From Nostoc linckia z4 (GTDB lineage: Bacteria > Cyanobacteriota > Cyanobacteriia > Cyanobacteriales > Nostocaceae), in contig NZ_LAHA01000086.1 in NCBI RefSeq assembly GCF_002608075.1, forward strand, positions 280-45,434: 45,155 nt of DNA, in the 5' to 3' direction. How positions within the stretch are numbered: position 1 is the first letter of the stretch; each line of letters begins with the position of its first letter. The notes below the pieces were generated by a model. The model was not told where the DNA came from. It did no database searches and saw only the letters and a list, made by a program, of their open reading frames with translations. The translations under genes were made by a program, and so were the position numbers. Positions 33,290 through 41,544 of the stretch are shown in pieces.

Positions 33290-33601
33290 TTATTCGCCAG
33301 TCATATAGAATGCCTAAGCTAAAAACTGCTGGGATTACTTTTCTTGTAATATTCAGATTGGCGTTAATATCTGCATAAATGAGCAAGCCATTGGAGGATT
33401 TGTACCAATTTGTATTAATTTATATCAAGTTTGAATAATCACTTATAATTCAAAACTCTCCCTTGTCTCCGTGTCTCTCCGTCCCCGCGTCAGTCATAAT
33501 TATAACTATTCAATCAAACCTGATATTATACTATGCTCTGGTATCGCTCCTGACTTCCCACAGCATATTGAAAAAGATGCTTTAGGGTGTTCCAATCCCT
33601 C

Positions 33602-33658
33602 TTTTCCACAATGTGATTGTCAATAATCTAAAATGATTGACAATCACATTGTGGAAAA
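33602..33658 (-). terminator. Perfect 23-bp hairpin behind the double-glycine peptide genes
   Basis: Bases 33602-33624 (starting TTTTCCACAATGTGATTG) are the exact complement of 33636-33658, with an 11-nt loop. It begins 2 bp after the stop of the peptide gene at 33661. The stem alone would be very stable RNA; no long U-tract follows, so it may act as terminator or 3' protector. A decayed mobile-element end is an alternative. Confidence 0.65.
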
Positions 33659-33660
33659 AT

Positions 33661-33864
33661 CTACGCTCTTCGCTGGTTTGATGACTTCCCGTGAGAAGTC
33701 AGGGAAACGCTGACATCGGCCGCCAAATAATCTAGAAATAGAGCTTCAATGTCCGCATTTGGAATCAAAGCTAGAAAATCATTCAAGTCGTCTTGCAACG
33801 TACCACCAACAACTTCCTGTAGTTCGTTTTCGGAAAGTTCTTCCAAGCCTTCAATTTGAAACAT
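33661..33864 (-). CDS. Double-glycine leader peptide A in the urtD-urtE cassette
   Basis: A 67-aa peptide with the leader MFQIEGLEELSENELQEVVG-G, a textbook match to LSxxELxxIxGG (LSENELQEVVGG). The remainder begins TLQDDLNDFLALIPNADIEA; it is acidic and hydrophobic in its first half and ends in a polar basic tail (SHGKSSNQRRA). It has no Cys. I prefer ATG 33864, which gives a 21-residue leader; an in-frame GTG at 33915 would add 17 residues. It follows peptide B in the same direction by about 110 bp, and the two post-GG parts share a P/N-x-D-x-EA-containing segment, suggesting paralogy. A C39 exporter must act in trans, perhaps the one at 6561-9635. Function of the mature peptide is unknown. 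Confidence 0.75.
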   Translation of the reverse strand: MFQIEGLEELSENELQEVVGGTLQDDLNDFLALIPNADIEALFLDYLAADVSVSLTSHGKSSNQRRA

Positions 33865-33971
33865 TTTCTCTTGTTGTTTAAGAATTTTAGCGCATTCGTG
33901 CTTGTTGATTTGCACTCTAGACCATAAACCACTGTGATATATAGTCTACAGCAAAAGGTACAAACCAAAAA

Positions 33972-34184
33972 CTAATTCCAGCCAAATAAATCTCTCACAA
34001 ATTGCTCTATTGCCTCCACGTCAATATTAAGTTCTAGTAATCTTTGACGTAGTAATGGTACCTCAGGCAAACCACCCACAATTTGCTGTAATTCTTCGTT
34101 CGACAATTCCTCAATTTGATTATCTGACTGTAATTCAGTGATTTTGATATTATCCATAAGGTCTTTAAAGTTTGTAAAGTTCAT
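33972..34184 (-). CDS. Double-glycine leader peptide B in the urtD-urtE cassette
   Basis: A 70-aa peptide starting MNFTNFKDLMDNIKITEL with leader end LSNEELQQIVGG, again a near-perfect C39 site. The 32-residue remainder (LPEVPLLRQRLLELNIDVEA, then IEQFVRDLFGWN) is predicted amphipathic helix with an aromatic end, like a small helical bacteriocin or signalling peptide. ATG 34184 is chosen because GGAAAGAG precedes it; the frame opens 16 codons further upstream without support. First gene of a two-peptide minus-strand unit that diverges from the plus-strand paralog/ACP genes. Confidence 0.77.
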   Translation of the reverse strand: MNFTNFKDLMDNIKITELQSDNQIEELSNEELQQIVGGLPEVPLLRQRLLELNIDVEAIEQFVRDLFGWN

Positions 34185-35109
34185 TAGCTCTTTCCAGTCT
34201 ACAGTAAAAAGTACAAGGCAAAAGTTGAACAAAGTTTTATCAAAGCAAGACAGATGTTTAATTGTAGCTATACAAATTCTAGTTATTTACATTACTTCTT
34301 ACACAGAATTATTGAACGATTGAGTCAGCAGATTTGATAGAAGAGACGGAGAAATATAAACAAGATTAATAATTCCTTTGGTTCGCGTATAATTTACGCA
34401 AACTACTATTTTTTGTCTAAAATCCAATAGTTAGTTAGCTTCAATAATTTTACTAAAATCCGCACACCAATTTCCATTGGCGATCGCTATAAAGCAATCT
34501 TAAAGGGTCATCAGCTAGGATTTAAGGCTTTTTTAGTAGTTTTTTACTCATATTTAACATGATTTTGTTGCTGAATAATGTTAAGTTTAATGTCTGCCAA
34601 ATCTTGGTTTTGTCACAAATATATTTGATTATTTCTCAATATTTCCGACATAGCAGTGTCTGTATTGTTGATAGTCTTCAAGGAGTTTTAAGACTCTCAG
34701 CAAATCAGAGCATTTTTCTTTCGTCAGAGACATTAAAGAGCGCTAGAACGATCGGAAAAATTTTCGTTCTACTGATTGTGGTTGCGGCGAAAAGCAACCA
34801 AAAAAACAACCGAATATCATGCAAAAACAATGCAAAGACCGATGGTGTAAGACTAAGTAATTCCCCAGCGATTATAAGATTTACTGATAAAAAAAATACT
34901 TGACTTTGAAATCTGTTTAAATCTAATATGATTTTGCTAATGAAACAAGGCATTCGCATTTTTTTTGTAGGTTAGGTTAAAAAAATTAAACCCAACCCGC
35001 AAAAAAATTGCGATATTTTTCGAGCTGGCAAAGGTATAGATGACAGTAATAAAAAATTACTGTCATTAGTAATAGCTTCATCTTTGAATATAAAAATTGA
35101 GGAATTGAT
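34185..35109. other. Divergent intergenic region with a palindrome
   Basis: 925 bp between the double-glycine peptide genes and the first paralog gene. Overlapping open frames on both strands around 34.6-34.9 kb have no recognisable content or good starts. One HIP1-like site lies near 34482. ATGACAGTAAT (35040-35050) is the exact complement of ATTACTGTCAT (35056-35066), 44 bp upstream of the paralog start; this is a candidate operator or leader hairpin. An imperfect GGTTAGGTT/AACCCAACC inverted repeat precedes it near 34970-35000. Confidence 0.5.
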
Positions 35110-35922
35110 ATGACAGATTATGCTCAGAAACAGCTAGAGTGGGCTGAGGCATTGGAACTAGAGCGGTGGTTAGCTCCTTTACCCCCTATTCCTTTAAATC
35201 AGCTACCGCAGAGAGAAAAATTAGCAGATACAAGCGAAGATCAAGGAGTAGGAAACCATTTTGGAACCGATGGTAGTATGGTTCCAGATTTAGGCCCATT
35301 AGCTTCTTTTGGTAGTTGGGCTTCTGTAGTAGCAACTATCGATCGAAAAGCACAGCAACTTTCTAATTTCAATCCATCTGATACTAATTTTGATTCTCAG
35401 GAATGGGCTGACTATGCTTATAAATTCTCAACCATACCTTTTTGGTTGGGAACAGCAGCAGATAGCAGAGAAGCACAGGTTTCATCGCTCGATCTTACAA
35501 AAGGTGTCGATGCAGTTATTGATTTAGTTGTGTCCATTGCAACTGCTGGTGTAGTTGATAATATCATCACCTCAATCAGGAAAATTGGCGAACTGGCGAT
35601 GCAAAACAAAGGCGCAACGCAAAAACAAAACTCTCAGCAACAAGGGGTAATATCTATAAAATCTAGCGCTCTGTATGCCAGTTACATCAGAACAAGCGTG
35701 GAAATGGTTTACAAATCCGGTAAAGGTTACGAGCAATTGACTCAAAAGCTAAGCGTTTCTAGATTTTACGGAATTCTAGATTTTGATAAATGTAAGCGAA
35801 GTGCCAATACAATTTTAGCCTGGGATGGACAGGATGTTGATGAATGGGAGAAAAAGACATCTAGCGCTCCCTTCCCACCGAATGATAGCCCTGCATGGGG
35901 TCAATTCAATAAATCAAGGTAG
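35110..35922 (+). CDS. Unrecognised protein, paralog 1 of 2
   Basis: A 270-aa protein of no family I recognise, clearly homologous to the product of 37017-37814. Shared blocks: GVGNHFGTDGSMVPDLGPLA, FGSWASVVATIDRKAQQLS, WADYAYKFSTIPFWL, IRKIGELAMQN, GYEQLTQKL and a C-terminal KKTSSAPFPPNDSPAWG. It is Trp-rich with no signal peptide; the middle (DAVIDLVVSIATAGVVDNII) is hydrophobic enough for membrane or partner contact. GAGGAATTGAT precedes the ATG. The acyl-carrier-like gene follows about 270 bp downstream. I do not assign a function. The two plausible readings, an accessory to peptide production or a toxin-like product, have no direct support. Confidence 0.75.
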   Translation: MTDYAQKQLEWAEALELERWLAPLPPIPLNQLPQREKLADTSEDQGVGNHFGTDGSMVPDLGPLASFGSWASVVATIDRKAQQLSNFNPSDTNFDSQEWADYAYKFSTIPFWLGTAADSREAQVSSLDLTKGVDAVIDLVVSIATAGVVDNIITSIRKIGELAMQNKGATQKQNSQQQGVISIKSSALYASYIRTSVEMVYKSGKGYEQLTQKLSVSRFYGILDFDKCKRSANTILAWDGQDVDEWEKKTSSAPFPPNDSPAWGQFNKSR

Positions 35923-36195
35923 CCTAAACAGAATAAATTGTCTTAAATTCTGTTTAGATACATAGTGGATTTCAACATCAAGCGATACTAAATCTAGTGA
36001 CAATACTACCTTAATGGAGGGTACGGCGGTTCCTGCTGTTATGAAGTACAGTTTTTTCCCTGTATACTCCATCTTTTTGGACGCTTTCAGCACTAAAAAT
36101 GTACCTCACAATAGCGGGTAGTGCTGTATCACGGTAAAGGTATACCAACAGATGCAGTATCGCTTCTCTATCAACTGCAATAATTAGCAATAGAT

Positions 36196-36513
36196 ATGGA
36201 ACTCAAATACACCAGCAATAGTAACTGGGAACTGAATGATAACCAACGAGAAAAGCTTCTGTCAATAATTTACGCCCATTTTGATTTTGACGATAAAGAT
36301 AGTCAAGTTTTAGAATTCAACGATGACACGCTTATTAAATCGCTGCCTGGTTTTGATTCTTTGAAAGTATTTCAAGTTTTGGGAAAAATAGAGCTAGAGT
36401 TCTTTATTGATTTAGGCTTTACCGCGCTGGAGCAAGTAAAGACTATGGGAGATTTGTACACTATAGTTGCTCAAGCAATCGAAAAAAAGCAACAAAAATC
36501 TAAATCTAAATAA
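36196..36513 (+). CDS. Acyl-carrier-protein-like protein
   Basis: A 105-aa stand-alone carrier-type protein. The phosphopantetheine attachment motif is seen as LPGFDSLKVFQVLGKIELEF with Ser55 in the DSL triad, followed by the helix III/IV region (LGFTALEQVKTMGDLYTIVA) and a basic tail (KKQQKSKSK). It is longer than the housekeeping AcpP (about 80 aa) and divergent, so it is probably dedicated to a local task: acylation or tethering of a substrate. It lies between the two unrecognised paralogs in the same direction. No acyltransferase, ketosynthase or adenylation gene is in the window. Confidence 0.72.
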   Translation: MELKYTSNSNWELNDNQREKLLSIIYAHFDFDDKDSQVLEFNDDTLIKSLPGFDSLKVFQVLGKIELEFFIDLGFTALEQVKTMGDLYTIVAQAIEKKQQKSKSK

Positions 36514-36665
36514 AATTGAGCAGAGCATTAGCTTTAATTGAGTAGAAAAAGCTACATTCTTGTATGCCTAAGTAGGCGGTCAAAAGTAAAGTACAGAAAG
36601 GAAACGCTCAAATCTTTGATAGATAAAAGTTTTAGCTAAAACGTTTTTTACTTTAACAGGACTTA

Positions 36666-36785
36666 TATCATGTCTGCATAATTAGTTATGATTCCCACAG
36701 CCATTGCACCCCACCCCTTAATCCCCTCCCCGCAGGCTCTTTGGGGTTTTTCGGATTTAATAAGTAATCAAGCGGACATGATATT
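36666..36785. mobile_element. MITE-like element containing the 52-bp repeat
   Basis: ATATCATGTCTGCATAATTA (36666-36685) and its right-end counterpart (complement ATATCATGTCCGCTTGATTA, 36766-36785) match at 17 of 20 positions. The 52 bp at 36676-36727 recur inverted at 33076-33127. Around it, 36514-37016 otherwise holds only fragments of dispersed repeats (e.g. TAGCGAAGCGGTAGCGACTT near 36817) and the promoter region of the next gene. Confidence 0.75.
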
Positions 36786-37016
36786 ACGCACAGGTAACCG
36801 AAAATCGTAGACGCATTAGCGAAGCGGTAGCGACTTACCGCAGACTACCACAGAGAAGCCAGTGCGCCTTTACGGTTTAGAGACTTGTTAGCAACTGGCG
36901 CGACGTAGCCAAATAAGAGTTTCAGAGAGTTTTTACGTAAGTCCTATTTAATTATCCCCACCTACTTAGATGGAATAAAGTTTATCAAAAGCTAATTCAA
37001 ATATGGAGACAGTTTA

Positions 37017-37814
37017 ATGGTGGAATACATACAAAAAAAGGCGGCAGGGACTAAAGCTATGGAACTAGCTCGTTGGTTAACGCCTCCACCGTCGCTTAAG
37101 TCAGGTTTGCGTACAAAGCTAGTAATAAATGCTGATGCAAGTTGGGATCGAGGCGTAGGAAATCAGTTTGGGTCAGATGGTAGCGCTCTACCTGGCTTGG
37201 GTCAATTATCCCCTTTAGGCAGTTGGGCTTCTGTAATGGCGACTATAGATCGAAAAGCACAACAAATTTCTGGGTTTAATCCAGCTAGTACATCTTTCGA
37301 TGATTCAGTCTGGTCTGACTATAGCTTTCAGTTTATGACTATGCCTTTTTGGCTATTTACCAACCAGGGAGTGAAAACAGCACAAATCTCTTCGTTGAGT
37401 CTTCAGCAAGCAGTTGATATGGTAGTACAGATGATTGAACCTATTGCCACATCAACAACTACTGAGAGCGTTATCACTTCTATCAAGAAAATTGGCGAAC
37501 TGGCGATGCAAAATGAAGGTAAAGCTCAAAAACAAAACTTTCAACACCAAGGGTTAATATCAGTAAAATCTGGAGTTTTGTATGCAGGATTTTTTAGGGC
37601 TATGGTAGGAATGGCTTATCTACCTAACAAAGGCTACGAGCAATTAACACAACTGATTATTGTCTCTCTTTCTTATGGAATTTTAAATTTCGCTGAATGC
37701 ATAGGTCATGCTAACGATATCCTCAGCTGGGATAGAGAAGATGTTGAAAATTGGGAAAATAAAACAGCAAGTGCTAACTTCCCGCCAAATAATAGTCCAG
37801 CTTGGGGACGCTAG
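37017..37814 (+). CDS. Unrecognised protein, paralog 2 of 2
   Basis: A 265-aa paralog of the 35110-35922 product, with the same order of conserved blocks: MELARWLTPPP, GVGNQFGSDGSALPGLGQLS, GSWASVMATIDRKAQQISGF, WSDYSFQFMTMPFWL, IKKIGELAMQNEG, GYEQLTQLI, YGILNFAECI and NFPPNNSPAWGR. Divergence lies mainly in the N-terminal 40 residues and the middle. No signal peptide or catalytic motif stands out. ATG 37017 follows GGAGACAGTTTA. About 500 bp of repeats separate it from the ACP-like gene, so it may be separately transcribed. Function unknown. Confidence 0.73.
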   Translation: MVEYIQKKAAGTKAMELARWLTPPPSLKSGLRTKLVINADASWDRGVGNQFGSDGSALPGLGQLSPLGSWASVMATIDRKAQQISGFNPASTSFDDSVWSDYSFQFMTMPFWLFTNQGVKTAQISSLSLQQAVDMVVQMIEPIATSTTTESVITSIKKIGELAMQNEGKAQKQNFQHQGLISVKSGVLYAGFFRAMVGMAYLPNKGYEQLTQLIIVSLSYGILNFAECIGHANDILSWDREDVENWENKTASANFPPNNSPAWGR

Positions 37815-38104
37815 CAAAGTTGCAAATAAAATATTGTCAAACTAACACTTAAAACACCAAGAGAATAAATATCTGATTTAGAAATTACCACATTACAGAA
37901 TCCAAAAATCGGGATTCGAGGGGAGCCAGTTGTGTAATTTTTATACCAAAAACTGCGGCGACATGAACACTCTACTAAGTTGCATTCGCAATCAGGTATC
38001 ATAGGATATTAAGCTGACTCCTAATGAACCGTAATTAATCAATGTCTTAACAGAGCGATCGCCAGCATTCAACTTAATATAACTAAACAGCTAAAAATTC
38101 TTTG

Positions 38105-38803
38105 ATGCTAAAAGTCTCTAACCTTAACGTTTACTACGGCGAAAGCCATATCCTCCGCAACGTAGATTTAACCGTACCATCCGGGCAAATGGTTTGCCTC
38201 ATCGGACGTAACGGCGTAGGAAAAACCACCCTACTCAAAACCATCATGGGATTACTCAAACCCCGTATTGGTACAATTAATTTTGCCGAACAATTAATCA
38301 ACTCCAAATCTCCAGACCAAAGAGCAAAATTAGGAATTGGTTATGTTCCCCAAGGACGAGAAATTATTCCCCGTTTAACAGTGAAAGAAAATCTGTTGTT
38401 GGGGTTAGAAGCTAGACGCAAACCAGTGAAAAAAGCCGAAATTCCCGAAGAAATTTTTAGCTTGTTTCCGGTATTAAAAACCATGCTTTCGCGCATGGGT
38501 GGTGATTTGAGTGGGGGACAACAGCAACAATTGGCGATCGCTCGTGCTTTAATGGGAGAACCTCAACTACTCGTCTTAGACGAACCCACCGAAGGCATTC
38601 AACCCTCCATCATCCTGGAAATCGAAGCCGCAGTTCGTCGCATCGTCCAAACCACAGGCATTTCTGTATTATTAGTAGAGCAACATTTACACTTTGTCCG
38701 TCAAGCTGATTACTACTATGCCATGCAAAAAGGCGGTATAGTCGCCTCTGGTTCCACCGACGAACTCAGTCAAGATGTGATTCAACGTTTTTTAGCGGTT
38801 TAA
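38105..38803 (+). CDS. urtE: Urea ABC transporter ATP-binding protein UrtE
   Basis: A 232-aa LivF-type ATPase, second nucleotide-binding subunit of the urea transporter. Walker A GRNGVGKTTLLKTIMGLLKP, signature LSGGQQQQLAIARALM, Walker B LLVLDEPTEGIQPS and H-loop LVEQHLHFV are all intact; the LDEPTEGIQPSI sequence is characteristic of UrtE/LivF. ATG 38105 (MLKVSNLNVYYGESHILRN) is preferred to the TTG one codon earlier. Separated from urtD by 5.1 kb, it must have its own promoter or depend on long read-through; 288 bp of AT-rich DNA with a HIP1 site precedes it. Confidence 0.95.
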   Translation: MLKVSNLNVYYGESHILRNVDLTVPSGQMVCLIGRNGVGKTTLLKTIMGLLKPRIGTINFAEQLINSKSPDQRAKLGIGYVPQGREIIPRLTVKENLLLGLEARRKPVKKAEIPEEIFSLFPVLKTMLSRMGGDLSGGQQQQLAIARALMGEPQLLVLDEPTEGIQPSIILEIEAAVRRIVQTTGISVLLVEQHLHFVRQADYYYAMQKGGIVASGSTDELSQDVIQRFLAV

Positions 38804-38920
38804 TTAAGAAAGAATTCAGGAGTCAGAATTCAGAATTCAGAATTATAAGAGTTAGGAATATTTGTAGTTTTGGCTTACCGTGTGAGAACCCAACAAAGCT
38901 ACACAAATCTTATATTTAGT

Positions 38921-39033
38921 GGTCTGTCCCATTAATTTTGTAGGAAAAAATTGTTCGTAGTAAGGACTTTAGTCCTTGATTTTTAACCATCTTAGTGCTT
39001 ACTAAGAATCTATCTGAACTAATGAGACAGACC
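38921..39033. mobile_element. MITE-like element with double-hairpin core
   Basis: GGTCTGTCCCATTAATT (38921-38937) and the complement GGTCTGTCTCATTAGTT at the right end match at 15 of 17. The core AAGGACTTTAGTCCTT is shared with 13037-13093 and 33167-33289; the second hairpin is degenerate here. Confidence 0.78.
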
Positions 39034-39081
39034 GTTAGCCCTAACCTAAGATGAATTTTAAGCTTAAAGCAATAGTAAGTC

Positions 39082-39798
39082 TTACTCCAAATTCAAAGAT
39101 TGCCAACTCTTGAATTCTGAATTTTCACCAATCAAATCTGCTGCTTCTTGTAAAAGTTCGTGTTGTTCCTTTTGAATAGCCTCTAAACGACTTGTAATTT
39201 CTGCCAATCTTACTTGTTTATTTGTTGATAAATTCTCAGATAATAAAACTGGCTGATTATCGGTTGTTTTAGGAGGTTTTATTTGTTGAATAGCAAAACT
39301 ACCAACTTTAACTAAATAGAAAAAGCTAACTTTAATTAAACTCTCAAGTAACTTGACTGGAAATTGTAGTATTGACCAACTAGCTGTTTCAATCACACGG
39401 ACAATTGCTTTGATAATACTCCAAAGTATAGCCAAACTAAAAATCAAAATTACAACACTAATAATCGGATGGCTAGCTGCCCAACTGAGTATTTGAATTA
39501 AGCGAAAAATTGCAGGATGTTGTATCAACCAATGATTTAAAGAAGAATTAATCGCTGTTTCAATTGCTCCGGATGTACTATTTTTCAAGTGTTCAGCAGT
39601 TTGCCAAGTTTGTTCTAAACTTGTCGTCACTGTATCAATTGCTGTATTAGTAGTTGTAGTAGCTTTTGCTTTTAAAGACTCGCTAATTTGTTCTACTGAA
39701 TTATTCAAAGTGTTAACTCTTTGGTTGACAATATCTTTGGCTGTTTGCCAGCGTTGTAACACTAATTCAGGGAAATTTATTTCTATAGAAAGTATCAT
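39082..39798 (-). CDS. Hypothetical membrane protein
   Basis: A 238-aa protein with a long polar, Thr/Ser/Gln-rich helical N-terminal half (about residues 10-85, coiled-coil-like: RVNTLNNSVEQISESLKAKA), then one or two membrane helices (PIISVVILIFSLAILWSIIK, followed by amphipathic SWSILQFPVKLLESLIKVSF) and a C-terminal coiled coil (TSRLEAIQKEQHELLQEAAD). Family not recognised; the shape suggests a membrane-anchored scaffold. ATG 39798 (MILSIEINFPELVLQRW) is preferred over an in-frame start at 39840, which would add repeat-flank sequence. It stands alone, convergent with urtE. Confidence 0.72.
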   Translation of the reverse strand: MILSIEINFPELVLQRWQTAKDIVNQRVNTLNNSVEQISESLKAKATTTTNTAIDTVTTSLEQTWQTAEHLKNSTSGAIETAINSSLNHWLIQHPAIFRLIQILSWAASHPIISVVILIFSLAILWSIIKAIVRVIETASWSILQFPVKLLESLIKVSFFYLVKVGSFAIQQIKPPKTTDNQPVLLSENLSTNKQVRLAEITSRLEAIQKEQHELLQEAADLIGENSEFKSWQSLNLE

Positions 39799-39840
39799 AA
39801 AAAATTTTAAAAAATAGGGAATGGGGTAGACAAGGGACAC

Positions 39841-40241
39841 AGAGAGAATAACTCTGCTGTCCCCTATCTGATAAGAATTTTACTTGCTTATCTATGGCTT
39901 TTTTAAATACCTACCCTTGAAAGCCCCCAACCCCTCCCCTTGGCAAGGGGAGGGGAGGTTTTGCGCCAGCAAAGCCGGGGTGGGGTAACGCGAAGCATGA
40001 TGGGAAGTTAGTAAATTCAAAATCGCGTTTTTACAAGGGTTTCACGGTAAATTGACACCAACGATAGCTATGCGCCCCTACAGCTGTACTTCATTTACCT
40101 GAAATATGCTGTAGCAATTTGATTATTTTTTATTTAGAAGTCCCTAAGGGTGCATAAACAAATCAAGGTCAACCTATTAGGTAAGTGAAGGGTTGAAAAC
40201 CCAAGATACACAATTAACACAGAAACCTTAGGAGCATGACC
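39841..40241. other. Intergenic region with GC-rich palindrome
   Basis: It contains CCCCTCCCCTTG-G-CAAGGGGAGGGG (about 39934-39958), a strong palindrome of a type dispersed in this genome, and a GCTATGCGCCCCTACAGCTG segment (about 40067) related to repeats near 18267 and 40975. The promoter of the secreted protein downstream should lie in the last 150 bp. Confidence 0.6.
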
Positions 40242-40898
40242 ATGAAATTCCGTCACTTAACTGGTTCTTTACTAACAGCTACTGCACTTCTAACCAGTAC
40301 ACTACCAGCTTTTGCTGGCCCTTTTGATATCCAGTCTACTAGTATCTTTAAACCTGTTACTGTTAACTCCGGCGCAGGTGTAGGTAATGTAATTCCTAGC
40401 ACTCCTGCCCCTGGTTCATCTAGTAATGCAGTTGGTAATAGTGAAATTCAAGGATTAGGTGACCATCAATCTTGGGTTGACCCAAGAACTCTTGCAAAAG
40501 ACCCCCGCGCTTTGTGCAGTGATGTTGGCTTAGGTAGCAATACTCGCAGCAGTTCCAGCAAACTTGCCTTGGCAAATTCTAGCAGCACTCGTACCAGTTC
40601 CTCTAGCAGTCATAATGATGGCGGTGGCGGTGGTTTTAGCTTCTTAGGTATTGGTGTTAGCGGTAATGGTGCAAGCCAAGGTACTAAAAATAATAGCGAT
40701 GCCCGCGATCAAAATAGTAACCGTACAGAGGAAAATACCAGTAGTTCGTCAACAGTAGTGCAAGGTAGAAATTGCGATGCTTTTGTTAACTCCGCTGCTG
40801 CCAGAGACATGAACTATCAAGATAACCTCACCCGCCGCTATGAAATCAAAACTGGTCGCCGGGGACAACAAGTCAATCAATTACTAGATGATAAATAA
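40242..40898 (+). CDS. Secreted Ser/Asn-rich protein
   Basis: A 218-aa exported protein with a classical signal peptide (MKFRHLTGSLLTATALLTST, cleavage after PAFA). The mature protein has a low-complexity Ser/Gly/Asn-rich middle (SSSSSHNDGGGGGFSFLGIG) between two short ordered parts; the C-terminal one (RNCDAFVNSAAARDMNYQDN) has a Cys that may pair with CSDVGLG earlier. No family recognised. AGGAG (40230-40234) is 7 nt from ATG 40242, so this start is preferred to the ATG at 40236. Apparently monocistronic. Confidence 0.78.
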   Translation: MKFRHLTGSLLTATALLTSTLPAFAGPFDIQSTSIFKPVTVNSGAGVGNVIPSTPAPGSSSNAVGNSEIQGLGDHQSWVDPRTLAKDPRALCSDVGLGSNTRSSSSKLALANSSSTRTSSSSSHNDGGGGGFSFLGIGVSGNGASQGTKNNSDARDQNSNRTEENTSSSSTVVQGRNCDAFVNSAAARDMNYQDNLTRRYEIKTGRRGQQVNQLLDDK

Positions 40899-41088
40899 GA
40901 GATTGCAGATTTACAGACTCTCCGGGGTAGGAAACTGTTAATAACAGCCACTCGTGAAATACAGATAATTGTTGGGGCGCATGGCTATGCGCCCCTACTC
41001 GTGTACTTCTTCGGAATTTTTAATTTGTATTAGGTTTTGGACTGTGAAAAAGTTAGTGAATCAAATATTTGATAATACATCTGTTGCA

Positions 41089-41544
41089 ATGATTTTTCAA
41101 ATTCCTAAAAGAGGGAGAATTATTGCTGTGACTACAGCAATGTTTTTGTCGATACAATTTGTAGCAACGGCAGAAACTACACCACCAGTGAAATCTTCTC
41201 CCACAATACGTGATTCTCAAATTCTTCCGTATCTTTTAGATAATCCCAATGAAAATTTATTGGTAAGAGTGCGCTGTTCTCCCACAGATAGGCACGAAAT
41301 AGAGAGGAAGCGGCAGATAATTAGAGAGCAGCTTCTACAATCTAATTATGGCGATCGCAATTACACCGTCACTATTGAATTAGAAGCAAGTTGCCACAAT
41401 CTCCAAATTCATATTCCAGATGACTCAGATTTTTCTGATGTCCCAGTCTCTCATCCATATCTTAATAGCGATCGCACTCAGTTGCATGACTCTTGGCTAA
41501 CCCGCAAAGGTTCTGGATGGTATTGGCTACTACGTCCCCGCTAA
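41089..41544 (+). CDS. Hypothetical secreted protein
   Basis: A 151-aa protein with a signal peptide (MIFQIPKRGRIIAVTTAMFL, then SIQFVATAE). The mature part has two Cys (VRVRCSPTD and LEASCHNLQ) separated by a basic-acidic helix (RHEIERKRQIIREQLLQSN), and a Trp-rich C-terminus (WLTRKGSGWYWLLRPR). Family not recognised. The frame is open upstream through GTG 41044 to 40969, where it enters a GCGCATGGCTATGCGCCCC repeat; ATG 41089 gives the best signal peptide, though GTG 41044 remains possible. Confidence 0.6.
   Translation: MIFQIPKRGRIIAVTTAMFLSIQFVATAETTPPVKSSPTIRDSQILPYLLDNPNENLLVRVRCSPTDRHEIERKRQIIREQLLQSNYGDRNYTVTIELEASCHNLQIHIPDDSDFSDVPVSHPYLNSDRTQLHDSWLTRKGSGWYWLLRPR

Noticed and set aside
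34559..34959. Overlapping open frames on both strands in the divergent region
   Set aside because: No ribosome binding site, no family resemblance, and each is an antisense shadow of the other in AT-rich DNA.
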